Below the pieces are notes generated by a model that saw only the letters and a program-made list of their open reading frames with translations, searched no databases and was not told the origin of the DNA. From Clostridia bacterium (GTDB taxonomy: Bacteria; Bacillota; Clostridia; Oscillospirales; CAG-272), in contig JAFSYU010000018.1 of assembly GCA_017443595.1 (NCBI GenBank), forward strand, positions 1-41,689: a DNA stretch of 41,689 bases, given 5' to 3'. This document shows, in pieces, positions 30,478-38,772 of the stretch. The position numbers were made by a program, and so were the translations under genes. Each line of letters begins with the position of its first letter. The stretch's first letter is position 1.

Positions 30478-30669
30478 TTATCTGGTCTTTATAGAGTTTT
30501 CGTAGCTTTCGATCATCTTCTTGACCATCTGACCGCCGACTGAACCGGCCTGTCTGGAGGTAAGATCACCGTTGTATCCGTTTTTAAGATTTACACCGAC
30601 TTCGGAAGCGGCTTCCATTTTGAAGCGATTGAGAGCATCCTTTGCATCGGGCACTACATGCTTTGCCAT
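30478..30669 (-). CDS. Alpha/beta-type small acid-soluble spore protein (SASP)
   Basis: A 63-residue DNA-binding spore protein that coats and protects spore DNA. Both family signatures are present: ALNRFKMEAASEVGV, containing the germination-protease cleavage region (KMEAASE), and LTSRQAGSVGGQMVKKMIESYE. GAAAGGAATC precedes the ATG. A CATAATA element about 90 bp upstream resembles a sigma-G -10 box, but the matching -35 is weak. This gene marks the organism as an endospore former. Normal length, intact; it lies just outside the decayed island. Confidence 0.95.
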   Translation of the reverse strand: MAKHVVPDAKDALNRFKMEAASEVGVNLKNGYNGDLTSRQAGSVGGQMVKKMIESYENSIKTR

Positions 30670-30798
30670 AATAAAATGATTCCTTTCAAATACTTATATA
30701 TAACGCAGCCTGTATTTGATCTGCGTGTGATATAAAGCCTTTTCGGCTTCGATCATATTATGTGCAAAGCGGTTTATATTATTACAAGGTAATTTTTG

Positions 30799-31350
30799 TT
30801 ATTTTACGGTTTTTCTTATAATATCGGCGGTTTGTTTTGCGCAGAGCTCTACGCCTTTATCTGATAAGTGTAAAAGATCGTCGCAGATGTTGCCTTCTAT
30901 ATCCGAAGCAACGGCAGTAAAAAGATCGTTTATTATAACGCCGCGCGGGATGAGCGCTTTTTTTGCGGCTTCGTTATAAGCTATCGCCCGGTTTATATCA
31001 TGCCCCCACATTTGCGGTTTTGCAGGCGTTGACGTTGCGAAAATAACGTTTTTGCTGTATTTATGTAAGACCGCTTCAATTCGCAACAGCGTCCGTACGT
31101 ATTCGTCAATATCCGTAAACGGTCCGTCGCCTAAATCGCAGACGTCCCACAAGCCGTTGTTCCAGTGTATTACGTCAGCTCCTTCAAGCATAGGCTTCCA
31201 CTCAAACAAGATCATACGGAGCGTGTATTTTGCAAAACGCCCGTTATCTTCCGGCAAAAACGTTTCAAACTCATCCGATAAAAGATCCGCGCATCTCTGC
31301 CCGTAACCTATTAAACGTATGGAATCACCTAAAAGCGCCGCTTTTTTCAT
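30799..31350 (-). CDS. SGNH/GDSL hydrolase family protein
   Basis: A 183-residue protein with SGNH-hydrolase motifs: block I GDSIR near residue 9 with the nucleophilic Ser, NNGLWD near residue 65 occupying the block III position, and DDLLHLSDKG near residue 160 supplying the Asp-x-x-His pair. Family members are esterases, lipases or carbohydrate esterases; substrate unknown. No signal peptide, so intracellular. The ATG at 31350 is chosen because CAGGAG lies 7 bases upstream; an in-frame extension of 12 codons begins in the promoter region. Monocistronic. Confidence 0.85.
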   Translation of the reverse strand: MKKAALLGDSIRLIGYGQRCADLLSDEFETFLPEDNGRFAKYTLRMILFEWKPMLEGADVIHWNNGLWDVCDLGDGPFTDIDEYVRTLLRIEAVLHKYSKNVIFATSTPAKPQMWGHDINRAIAYNEAAKKALIPRGVIINDLFTAVASDIEGNICDDLLHLSDKGVELCAKQTADIIRKTVK

Positions 31351-31559
31351 ATTTATTCTCCTGTTTTTTTTATTATTATACCGCATATAACCGTTTATTA
31401 AAATATGATTTTGTAAAATTTCGCGTTTTTGTTTATTTGTTTTTGTTCATTTATTTTTTACATTCATTATCTGCAACATTCACCGCTGGTTTGCCTCTTA
31501 TCCATAAAATAACTATAATGATATATTATAATATAAAAAAAGATTATTAAGTGATATGT

Positions 31560-32252
31560 ATGAATAAAAAGTATTCTGTATTGCTTGCCGACCTTGACAA
31601 TACCCTGCTTGATTTCTCCGCGTCCGAACGCATTGCCATTAGCCGGCTGTTAGAGCATTACGGCGGTGCGACGGAAAAAGCGCTTATTGATTACCCGTCT
31701 TACAACGACAGCCTGTGGAAACGGCTTGAAAAAGGCGAGATAACGCGCGATCAGCTTGTAAAAACAAGATTTGCGGGCTTTTTCAAGCGGCACGGCATAA
31801 ACGGCGACGGCGGCGAAGCGGCGTTTCTTTACCAAAAATATTTATCGGAATCCGCCATATGGATGGACGGCGCGGAAGAGCTGCTGTTAAAATGCCGCGG
31901 CAAGATTAAAGTATACGTTATATCAAACGGAATTGCGACCGTTCAGCTTCCACGTGTAAGATCAAGCGGGATCGACAAATTGACCGACGGGCATTTTATA
32001 TCCGAAATTATAGGATATAACAAACCGGATATACGGTATTTTGAAGCGGTCAGCGGGAAAATACCGGGATTTGACCGGGATAAAACGCTTGTTTTAGGAG
32101 ATTCTCTTACCGCGGATATCGCCGGAGGAAAAGCGTTTGGCTGCGATACGTGTTTGTTTGACAAAGACGGCAAATATAATGTTACTGAAAATATCAAACC
32201 GTATCTGCTGATACGCAAATTATCCGAATTATATAAAATACTTGATATTTGA
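31560..32252 (+). CDS. HAD-superfamily hydrolase, YjjG-like (pyrimidine 5'-nucleotidase type)
   Basis: About 230 residues, HAD subfamily IA. Motif I is DLDNTLLDF near residue 12, motif II VISNG near residue 122, motif III the Lys of GYNKPD near residue 157, and motif IV LGDSLTADIAGG near residue 180. The overall pattern fits YjjG/YfnB phosphatases acting on nucleotides or sugar phosphates. A GTG start at 31551 and an ATG at 31560 are both possible; neither has a strong ribosome binding site. The lipoprotein gene follows after 20 bp, so they may be co-transcribed. Confidence 0.85.
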   Translation: MNKKYSVLLADLDNTLLDFSASERIAISRLLEHYGGATEKALIDYPSYNDSLWKRLEKGEITRDQLVKTRFAGFFKRHGINGDGGEAAFLYQKYLSESAIWMDGAEELLLKCRGKIKVYVISNGIATVQLPRVRSSGIDKLTDGHFISEIIGYNKPDIRYFEAVSGKIPGFDRDKTLVLGDSLTADIAGGKAFGCDTCLFDKDGKYNVTENIKPYLLIRKLSELYKILDI

Positions 32253-32272
32253 CATAACTGAAAGGAAATAAA

Positions 32273-33355
32273 ATGAAAAAAAACCGCAAAATAATAATTT
32301 TAGCCGCATTGATACTCGCAGCAGTTACGTTTCTCTGCTCCTGCGGAGCGCCGAACACCGTATCCACCGATACGAAATACAAACTCGCGCTCGTTACTTC
32401 GCTTTACCCTGATGCGGGCGGCGCCGAAACGGACAAAAAAGCCGAATTTGCGCTCGGTCTGCAGACAGTAAGCGGCTGTGCATGGAACGCGCTTAAAGAA
32501 TACCGCAAAAACACTTACGACAGCACTACGTCCGACACGCTTGCCGCGATCAAGTATTACACACCCGCGGAAGCAAAAGGAACTGACACGGTTTCTTACG
32601 CCGCGGCATTCACCGCCGCCGCAAAGAAACAGCTTGAACTTGCCGCCGCGGGCGGAGCGGAAATGATAGTCGTTACCGGCGAAGATTACGCAAACGCGTA
32701 TCTTGAAGTCAAGGATACGACAAAGACTTTCGGCGAGATTACCTTCGTTGTCATCACGACTCCCGGTTCAAAGCTTGCGCAGGCTGCTTCTCTTAACGCA
32801 AAAACAACGGCTATTATAATAGATAACGTCCAGTTCGGCTATCTGTTCGGATATTACGCCGCGCAGAACGGATATAAAAAGATCGGCTACGCCGGCGCGG
32901 ACAACGCCGCAAGCGAAGATTTTATAAAAGGTCTTAAAGCCGGCGCCGAGGCAGTTGGCGGCTCCGAGATCGTATCTCAGCTCACCTCATCCGGACCTGT
33001 TGAAAATATTATAAAAGAAGATATTGAAAAAGTATCCTCCGCCGATATTCTTATAGGTGACGAGCTTACTATATCTTATATTGCCGCATCCGGCAAAAAA
33101 TACGCAAGCATCTACAAAGACGACAAGGCCGAGTTCTATATAACCGTAAACTCGGATAATCTCGTTGCAAAACTGAAAGATCTTATAAACACTGCAAGAC
33201 AGTCTAACGCCGGTACCGTAAAACAGCTTTCCGCCGCCGACGGTATATTCGTATACTCCGGAAGCGAAACGCTTGTTGACGCGCCGAAGACGGAAATTGC
33301 AGTCAGTGCGCCGGAAACTGCCGCCGAGAGCGATACCGCTGCAGTTACCGAATAA
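32273..33355 (+). CDS. BMP-family ABC substrate-binding lipoprotein
   Basis: A 360-residue lipoprotein with a lipobox LCSC (Cys near residue 24) and a fold of the basic-membrane-protein/Med/PnrA family, which bind nucleosides for ABC uptake. Diagnostic stretches are FVVITTPGS, IIDNVQFGYLFGYYAAQNGYKKIGYAGA and FIKGLKAGAEAVGG. The Ala/Thr/Glu-rich C-terminus is low complexity. AAAGGAAA precedes the ATG. No permease or ATPase for a BMP transporter follows, since the next gene is a MATE exporter; it may be an orphan sensor or work with a transporter elsewhere. It lies 20 bp after the HAD phosphatase. Confidence 0.83.
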   Translation: MKKNRKIIILAALILAAVTFLCSCGAPNTVSTDTKYKLALVTSLYPDAGGAETDKKAEFALGLQTVSGCAWNALKEYRKNTYDSTTSDTLAAIKYYTPAEAKGTDTVSYAAAFTAAAKKQLELAAAGGAEMIVVTGEDYANAYLEVKDTTKTFGEITFVVITTPGSKLAQAASLNAKTTAIIIDNVQFGYLFGYYAAQNGYKKIGYAGADNAASEDFIKGLKAGAEAVGGSEIVSQLTSSGPVENIIKEDIEKVSSADILIGDELTISYIAASGKKYASIYKDDKAEFYITVNSDNLVAKLKDLINTARQSNAGTVKQLSAADGIFVYSGSETLVDAPKTEIAVSAPETAAESDTAAVTE

Positions 33356-33366
33356 TATAAGGAAAC

Positions 33367-33395
33367 AGGCTGCCGTTATACCGACAGCCTTTATT
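33367..33395 (+). terminator. Hairpin between the BMP lipoprotein and MATE genes
   Basis: AGGCTG (33367-33372) pairs with CAGCCT (33385-33390), followed by TTATT. A weak terminator or attenuator, only 10 bp before the MATE start codon. Confidence 0.6.
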
Positions 33396-33400
33396 GACCG

Positions 33401-34780
33401 ATGATAACAGATCTGACAAACGGAAAACCGTCAAAGCTGATCGTCGGCTTTACTCTGCCGATGCTCGCTTCCGTGATCTTCCAACAGCTTTATACGTTAG
33501 CCGACTTTATTATCGCGGGCAAATTCGTCAGCATTGACGCGCTTGCGGCTGTCGGCGTTTCCGGCATGGTCACGTTTTTGTTCATGGCGTTCGCCACGGG
33601 CTCGAATATCGGTATTTCCGTCGTCATTTCACATCATTTCGGCGCTAAAGAATATGAAAAAACAAAAACCGCGGTATATACGGCGATCATTTCAATGATC
33701 ACGCTTGCCGCGGCTTTTACCGTTATAGGACTTTTGGTCGCGTCACCTCTTCTTGACGCCATGAACACGGACGCGGCGATAAAAGCCCCGGCGCTTGAAT
33801 ACCTGAACATATATATTTTAGGGCTTGTATTCCTGTTTTTATACAATACCTGTAACGGTGCGTTCTCGGCTTTAGGCGACTCTACGACGCCGTTTATTTT
33901 CCTTGCAATATCAAGCGTGTCAAACATCGTGCTTGACGCGGTTTTCGTGATCAGATTCAAAATGGGCGTCGCCGGCGTCGCTTGGGCTACGTTCATATGT
34001 CAGGGCTTTGCGTCGATAGCCGTGCTTATAACGCTTCTTTTACGTTTAAAAAAATTCGTGCCGCACGCAAAAGGCAAGCCGTTTTCATTCATGCTGTTTA
34101 AAGAAACGGCGCGCCTGGCTGTTCCGAGCATACTTCAGCAGTCGTTCGTATCAGTCGGAAACATACTCATAATGTCAAAGGTCAACACCTTTTCAAACGA
34201 TTTTGTAGCGGCTTATTCATCTTGTATAAAGCTGAACACGTTTATTATAAACTGCTGTATGACCGTGGGCAACGCCGTATCGTCTTATACTGCGCAGAAT
34301 ATAGGCGCTAAAAAGCTGGAGCGAATAAAAGGCGGTTTCAGGAGCGGACTTCTTATAGGTGAAGCCGTATCGCTCTTTGCAATGATCATATTTATGATAT
34401 TCCCGAAACCCGTTATATCTCTGTTTCTTGACACGTCAAAGCCTGAGCTTATTCAGGGAGCGATAGAAGCCGGAAAACACTTTATTTATATCGTAACGCC
34501 GTTTTACGTGCTTATGACTATGAAGATAACCGCGGACGGAGTCCTGCGCGGTGCCGGCGCAATGGCTGAATTTACCGCGGGAACATTTACTTCACTGTTC
34601 TTGCGCGTGCTTTTATCATACGTTTTAGGCTCGCTTATGGGTCAGGACGGAATCTGGTGGGCGGTTTCTATCGGCTGGGTGATCCCGTGCGCCATGTCGG
34701 TAGTTTTCTATAAAACGGGTACGTGGAAGCGAAAGATCAAGAAGAATTCAGAATTAAGAATTAAGAATTCAGAAGAATAA
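33401..34780 (+). CDS. MATE-family multidrug/cation exporter
   Basis: A 459-residue integral membrane protein with 12 predicted helices and the two-fold pattern of MATE transporters: PMLASVIFQQLYTLADFIIAGKF at the N-terminus and a matching half beginning ETARLAVPSILQQSFVSVGNILI near residue 236. MATE proteins export drugs, flavins or other cations using H+ or Na+; the substrate is unknown. There is no clear ribosome binding site before the ATG. The last ~14 residues (KNSELRIKNSEE) are encoded by a GAATTC/GAATTAAGAATT short repeat, so the native C-terminus was probably altered by insertion of that repeat. Confidence 0.9.
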   Translation: MITDLTNGKPSKLIVGFTLPMLASVIFQQLYTLADFIIAGKFVSIDALAAVGVSGMVTFLFMAFATGSNIGISVVISHHFGAKEYEKTKTAVYTAIISMITLAAAFTVIGLLVASPLLDAMNTDAAIKAPALEYLNIYILGLVFLFLYNTCNGAFSALGDSTTPFIFLAISSVSNIVLDAVFVIRFKMGVAGVAWATFICQGFASIAVLITLLLRLKKFVPHAKGKPFSFMLFKETARLAVPSILQQSFVSVGNILIMSKVNTFSNDFVAAYSSCIKLNTFIINCCMTVGNAVSSYTAQNIGAKKLERIKGGFRSGLLIGEAVSLFAMIIFMIFPKPVISLFLDTSKPELIQGAIEAGKHFIYIVTPFYVLMTMKITADGVLRGAGAMAEFTAGTFTSLFLRVLLSYVLGSLMGQDGIWWAVSIGWVIPCAMSVVFYKTGTWKRKIKKNSELRIKNSEE

Positions 34781-35020
34781 GATATGGTCGGTTATTAACC
34801 GACCGCCCATAACCGCAAAAAAGCCCCATCTATGATGGGAGGGGACAGGGGGGTATGGGGGGTTCTCGGGCGCAGCCCGAGCAAAGGGGTTCCCCGTTGC
34901 GAACATCGTGAGCAATGGGGGTTCCCGTGAGGGGTGGGAAACCCACCATGAATCGTCGGCGTAGCCGACACCGGTTTTTATTCTTTATTCTTTCTTATTT
35001 ATTCTTTATTAACTAAAAAA
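34739..35020. repeat. Composite non-coding repeat block after the MATE gene
   Basis: It begins with A-rich GAATTAAGAATT units (34742-34780) and ends with a T-rich TTCTTTATT stretch (34977-35013). Between lie several hairpins: GGTCGG/CCGACC (34786-34804), CTCGGGC-GCA-GCCCGAG (34865-34881), GGGTGGG-AAA-CCCACC (34933-34948) and GTCGGC-GTA-GCCGAC (34954-34968). G-rich runs (GGGGACAGGGGGG, GGGG) occur at 34840-34862. The ~270 bp carry no plausible gene; I read them as a nested or composite mobile-type repeat. Confidence 0.65.
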
Positions 35021-35044
35021 AAACGGCGGGAGCAAGCCCCCGCC
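35021..35044 (-). terminator. Terminator of the DUF1846 gene (copy 1 of a duplicated hairpin)
   Basis: GGCGGG pairs with CCCGCC across AGCAAGCC; on the minus strand it is followed by nine Ts. The same 24 bases recur at 38741-38764. Confidence 0.85.
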
Positions 35045-35053
35045 ATACAATTC

Positions 35054-36538
35054 TTAATTTATGTAAAGATCCTTTGATATGAATTCCGGCTCGCAGGTGA
35101 GATTTATACGCAGTCTCTTTACGTATTCCTCCTCACTCGGCGTGAGCATTTTTGTTGAGTGAGCTTCGCAGTGCTCAAGTTCCGGCAGCTTTTGCAGAGC
35201 GTAAGCTACGGACGGATTCGTTGCGGCGCAGATACTCAATGCTATCAGCGCCTCGTGCAGATTGAGCTTGCTCGCTTTTGAGCCTATAGAGCGTTTCATA
35301 GCCGTTATCGGCTCTAAAACCACAGGCGATATAAGATGTATGTCGTCGGCTATGCCGGACAGATATTTGATCGCGTTTATCATAGCCGCGGACGCCGCGG
35401 AGATCATCGGCGAAGACTTGCCGGTGACGACGTGGCCGTCGTTTAATTTGATGGCTACACAGTGCAGACCGTTGTTTTTCTCTGCTTTTTCAAGCGCATA
35501 ATGCACCACGTCTCTGTCCGTCTTTTCAGCGTTGAGCTCTTCCATCAGCGCTTCACAGCGGAACACGACGTTCTGATCGCACAGACCGTTTTTGTAGTCA
35601 CAAGCGGCTTTGTAATATCTTCTTATAACTTCCTGCTTTGACGCTTCACGGCATACTTCATCGTCGGAAATACAGAAGCCGACCATATTTACGCCCATAT
35701 CCGTTGGAGATTTATATATATCGTCCGTACCGGAAATTCTTGATAAAATCTTTCTAACGACCGGGAAAGCTTCAACGTCACGGTTGTAGTTTACAGTTGT
35801 TATTCCGTACGCTTCAAGGTGATACGGGTCTATCATATTTACGTCGGACAAGTCCGCCGTTGCCGCCTCGTAAGCGATGTTTATCGGGTGTTTGAGCGGC
35901 AGGTTCCAGATCGGGAACGTTTCAAATTTTGCGTAACCGGCTTTGACGCCGCGCTTTCTTTCGTGATATATCTGTGACAGGCAGGTCGCCAGTTTGCCGG
36001 AGCCGGGGCCGGGAGCGGTAACGACGACGAGAGGGCGCGTTGTGGGCACAAAATCGTTTGCGCCATAGCCGTTGTCGCTCGTTATGGTGTCTATATCGTT
36101 CGGATAACCTTTTATGACGCGGTGGATGAAAACGCGTTCTCCTCTGATCTCAAGCTTTTTCTTGAATATCTCCGCTGACGGCTGACCCACGTACTGCGTG
36201 ATGACCACGGCGGAAACGTAAATATCAAGCGAACGCAGCCCGTCTATAAGACGAAGAACGTCAGTATCGTACGTTATTCCGTAATCGGCGCGTATCTTTT
36301 TGCGCTCTATATCAGCCGCGTTTATTATAACTATTATTTCAAGCTTGTCTTTTAATTTTTTAAGCAGTCTTATCTTTGAATCGGGAGCGAAACCCGGCAG
36401 GACTCTGGACGCGTGATAGTCGTCAAACAGCTTTCCGCCGAATTCAAGATACAGCTTATTGTCAAAATTGTTTATGCGTTCAAGTATGCGTTTTGACTGC
36501 ATCTCAACGTATTTTTCATTATCAAATCCGATTTTCAT
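35054..36538 (-). CDS. DUF1846 family protein
   Basis: A 494-residue protein matching DUF1846 over its whole length: N-terminus KIGFDNEKYVEMQSKRILERI, a phosphate-binding-like loop APGPGSGKLATCLSQIYHE (about 175-193), and the conserved FPIWNLPLKHPINIAYEAATADL. The family is widespread in Firmicutes and has crystal structures, but its biochemical role is not established; the GxGSGK loop suggests a nucleotide or phosphate ligand. A TTGGAG site precedes the ATG. It is transcribed divergently from the GH78 rhamnosidase gene and has its own promoter and terminator. Confidence 0.92.
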   Translation of the reverse strand: MKIGFDNEKYVEMQSKRILERINNFDNKLYLEFGGKLFDDYHASRVLPGFAPDSKIRLLKKLKDKLEIIVIINAADIERKKIRADYGITYDTDVLRLIDGLRSLDIYVSAVVITQYVGQPSAEIFKKKLEIRGERVFIHRVIKGYPNDIDTITSDNGYGANDFVPTTRPLVVVTAPGPGSGKLATCLSQIYHERKRGVKAGYAKFETFPIWNLPLKHPINIAYEAATADLSDVNMIDPYHLEAYGITTVNYNRDVEAFPVVRKILSRISGTDDIYKSPTDMGVNMVGFCISDDEVCREASKQEVIRRYYKAACDYKNGLCDQNVVFRCEALMEELNAEKTDRDVVHYALEKAEKNNGLHCVAIKLNDGHVVTGKSSPMISAASAAMINAIKYLSGIADDIHLISPVVLEPITAMKRSIGSKASKLNLHEALIALSICAATNPSVAYALQKLPELEHCEAHSTKMLTPSEEEYVKRLRINLTCEPEFISKDLYIN

Positions 36539-36569
36539 ACAGACACTCCAATATCACAAATATGGTAAT

Positions 36570-36598
36570 ATTATAATACATTTTTTTTGATTTGTAAA
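36570..36598 (-). promoter_or_regulatory. Promoter of the DUF1846 gene
   Basis: Minus strand TTTACA (36593-36598), 17-bp spacer, TATAAT (36570-36575), in the short AT-rich region shared with the divergent rhamnosidase gene. Confidence 0.75.
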
Positions 36599-36647
36599 TA
36601 GGAAAATTATCCAAATTTATATTTTTTTGAAAAGAAAGGTCAAATTT

Positions 36648-38735
36648 ATGTTCAAATCAGGCAAATGGATCTGGCACAAAGACGGTCAGAGCAAAGATCT
36701 GTACGTCAACTTTATAAATGAGTTTGAGTGCGGACAAAAAAACGTACTTAAAATAGCCGCGGATTCCGATTATACCGTGTACGTAAACGGCAGACTCGCC
36801 GCCTTCGGTCAGTATCAATCATACCCGGATCACAGAGTTTTTGATCTTGTTGATATAAGCGAATTTACAAAACCCGGCAAAAACCTGCTTGCCGTTACGG
36901 TTTGGTATTTCGGCGCGCCGTTTTTTACGTACGTGTCCGGTAACGCAGGACTTATATATGAAATAGAATCCGACGGTGCGACCGTATCATACAGCGATGA
37001 GAGCACTTACAGCAGAAAAGCGCGCGATTATATAAGCGGTATGTGTCATGCGATAAGCGGACAGCTCGGTTTTTCATACCACTGCGATCTTAAAGGTCAA
37101 AGCGACTGGAATATGCCGGGCGGCGAGCGTGACGGGTTTGAGCCGAGCGTTATCGCAAACGGGCTCACGTACGATCTTTCCCCGCGTCCGATAAAAAAGC
37201 TTGTATTAAAAGACCGCATTCAGCCTAAGATCGTAATGCAGGGGATTTTTACGTATCCCGAAGTACGCTTGAACACTCAGACGGATATGCAGAACGCCGC
37301 GCTTTCTTTTCGTTTTCCCGCTGATATGGGCGGCGACGGGTTTACGTTTCCGCACAGCTTTAAAACGGCAGGCAAAAAAGATCAGATATTCTTTATCGTC
37401 GATCTCGGAGCTGAAACGTCCGGTTTTCTCGATTTTGATATAACCGTAGCTGAAGATACCGAAATGGAAGTCGGTTACGGCGAGCATCTTGCTGACGGCC
37501 GCTGCCGCACCTCGATACGCGATTTTACCGCGGATTTCAAATTAAAAGCCGGAAGAAACAGGTTTTTAAACACTTTCCGCCGCTTCGGCTGCAGATACCT
37601 GCAGTTCTTCATCCACGCAAACAGCGCGGAGGTGGAATACGCGGGACTGCGTCCGACCGAGTATCCGGTAAAGGTCAAAAAGCCTGATTTATCAAACCTT
37701 TTAAGAAACACAATATACGAAGTCTGCGAGAATACGCTTGTACAGTGTATGCACGAGCATTACGAGGACTGCCCGTGGCGTGAACAGTCGCTTTACACGA
37801 TGGACAGCAGAAACCAGATGCTGTGCGGCTATTACGCTTTCGGCGAATTTGAATTCCCGCGCGCCTGCCTTAAGCTCATATCTCAGGGAATGAGAAAAGA
37901 CGGCATTTTATCGCTCTGTTATCCCGCCGGAGCGGATTTTCCGATACCGTCGTTTTCACTTATGTATTTTATACAAATGAGAGAATACATAGATCACAGC
38001 AAAGACAAAAGCTTGGCAAAAGAAGTTTACCCGGTACTGCAGAAGCTGATGAAGACGTTTACGGACAAAATCGGCGATAACGGTTTATGCGATAATTTTA
38101 AAAACAGCGAATCAGGCGCTATATGGAACTTTTACGAGTGGTCGTATTCCATGTCCGGCGGCGACGGCAACGCGAAAACGAGTTACGAGGCGCCGTTAAA
38201 CGCCGATCTTTCGCTTGCTTTGCAGAACATGGCAGCGATATGCGCGTATCTCGGATACGACAAATACGGTATGGAATACGCGGATAAGGCAATGAAGCTG
38301 AACAAAGCCATTGCGGAAAAATTCTATAATAAAGAGACGCGCCTTTTCAACACTTTTGACGATAAGCATTTTGACGTTTACACCGTACTGACGAACGCCC
38401 TTTGTCTGCTCTGCGGCGCCGCGGACGGACTTGACACAACAAGAATACTTGATATACTTGAACACAACGGCGGCGAATATGAAGGCTTTAAAGTTATACC
38501 AAATACGCTGTCCATGAATTCATTCCGTTTTGACGCGCTGTTGAAAACCGACGCGAAAAAATACAGAAACGTTATTTTAGACGAAATAGACAGAGATTAT
38601 CTTTATATGCTAAGAGAAGGCGCGACGTCGTTCTGGGAGACTATAAACGGCGACTATGATTTCGGTTACGCCGGAAGCCTGTGCCACGGCTGGAGCGCTT
38701 TGCCGATATACTATTATGAGATACTGAACGGATAA
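36648..38735 (+). CDS. Family 78 glycoside hydrolase (alpha-L-rhamnosidase-like), cytoplasmic
   Basis: A 695-residue protein. An N-terminal beta-sandwich (KWIWHKDG, DYTVYVNGRLAAFGQYQSYP) is followed by an (alpha/alpha)6 catalytic domain from about residue 350. GH78 hallmarks are EDCPWREQSLYTMDSR (about 378-393), equivalent to the DCPxRE motif with the catalytic Glu, and GATSFWETINGDYDFG (about 658-673), equivalent to GATxxWE, with a later LCHGWSA. The enzyme would release L-rhamnose from glycans or glycosides. No signal peptide, so it acts on imported substrates. The ATG at 36648 is chosen for the GAAAGG site upstream; an in-frame TTG at 36627 has none. No rhamnose catabolic gene is nearby. 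Confidence 0.85.
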   Translation: MFKSGKWIWHKDGQSKDLYVNFINEFECGQKNVLKIAADSDYTVYVNGRLAAFGQYQSYPDHRVFDLVDISEFTKPGKNLLAVTVWYFGAPFFTYVSGNAGLIYEIESDGATVSYSDESTYSRKARDYISGMCHAISGQLGFSYHCDLKGQSDWNMPGGERDGFEPSVIANGLTYDLSPRPIKKLVLKDRIQPKIVMQGIFTYPEVRLNTQTDMQNAALSFRFPADMGGDGFTFPHSFKTAGKKDQIFFIVDLGAETSGFLDFDITVAEDTEMEVGYGEHLADGRCRTSIRDFTADFKLKAGRNRFLNTFRRFGCRYLQFFIHANSAEVEYAGLRPTEYPVKVKKPDLSNLLRNTIYEVCENTLVQCMHEHYEDCPWREQSLYTMDSRNQMLCGYYAFGEFEFPRACLKLISQGMRKDGILSLCYPAGADFPIPSFSLMYFIQMREYIDHSKDKSLAKEVYPVLQKLMKTFTDKIGDNGLCDNFKNSESGAIWNFYEWSYSMSGGDGNAKTSYEAPLNADLSLALQNMAAICAYLGYDKYGMEYADKAMKLNKAIAEKFYNKETRLFNTFDDKHFDVYTVLTNALCLLCGAADGLDTTRILDILEHNGGEYEGFKVIPNTLSMNSFRFDALLKTDAKKYRNVILDEIDRDYLYMLREGATSFWETINGDYDFGYAGSLCHGWSALPIYYYEILNG

Positions 38736-38740
38736 AAGAG

Positions 38741-38764
38741 AAACGGCGGGAGCAAGCCCCCGCC
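38741..38764 (+). terminator. Terminator of the rhamnosidase gene (copy 2 of a duplicated hairpin)
   Basis: The same 24 bases as at 35021-35044, here followed by TTACTTTTTTATT on the plus strand. It lies between two converging genes and may serve both. Confidence 0.82.
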
Positions 38765-38772
38765 TTACTTTT

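Noticed and set aside
34838..34925. G-quadruplex regulatory element
   Set aside because: G runs are present, but in a repeat block with no gene to regulate nearby; not enough to call a functional site.
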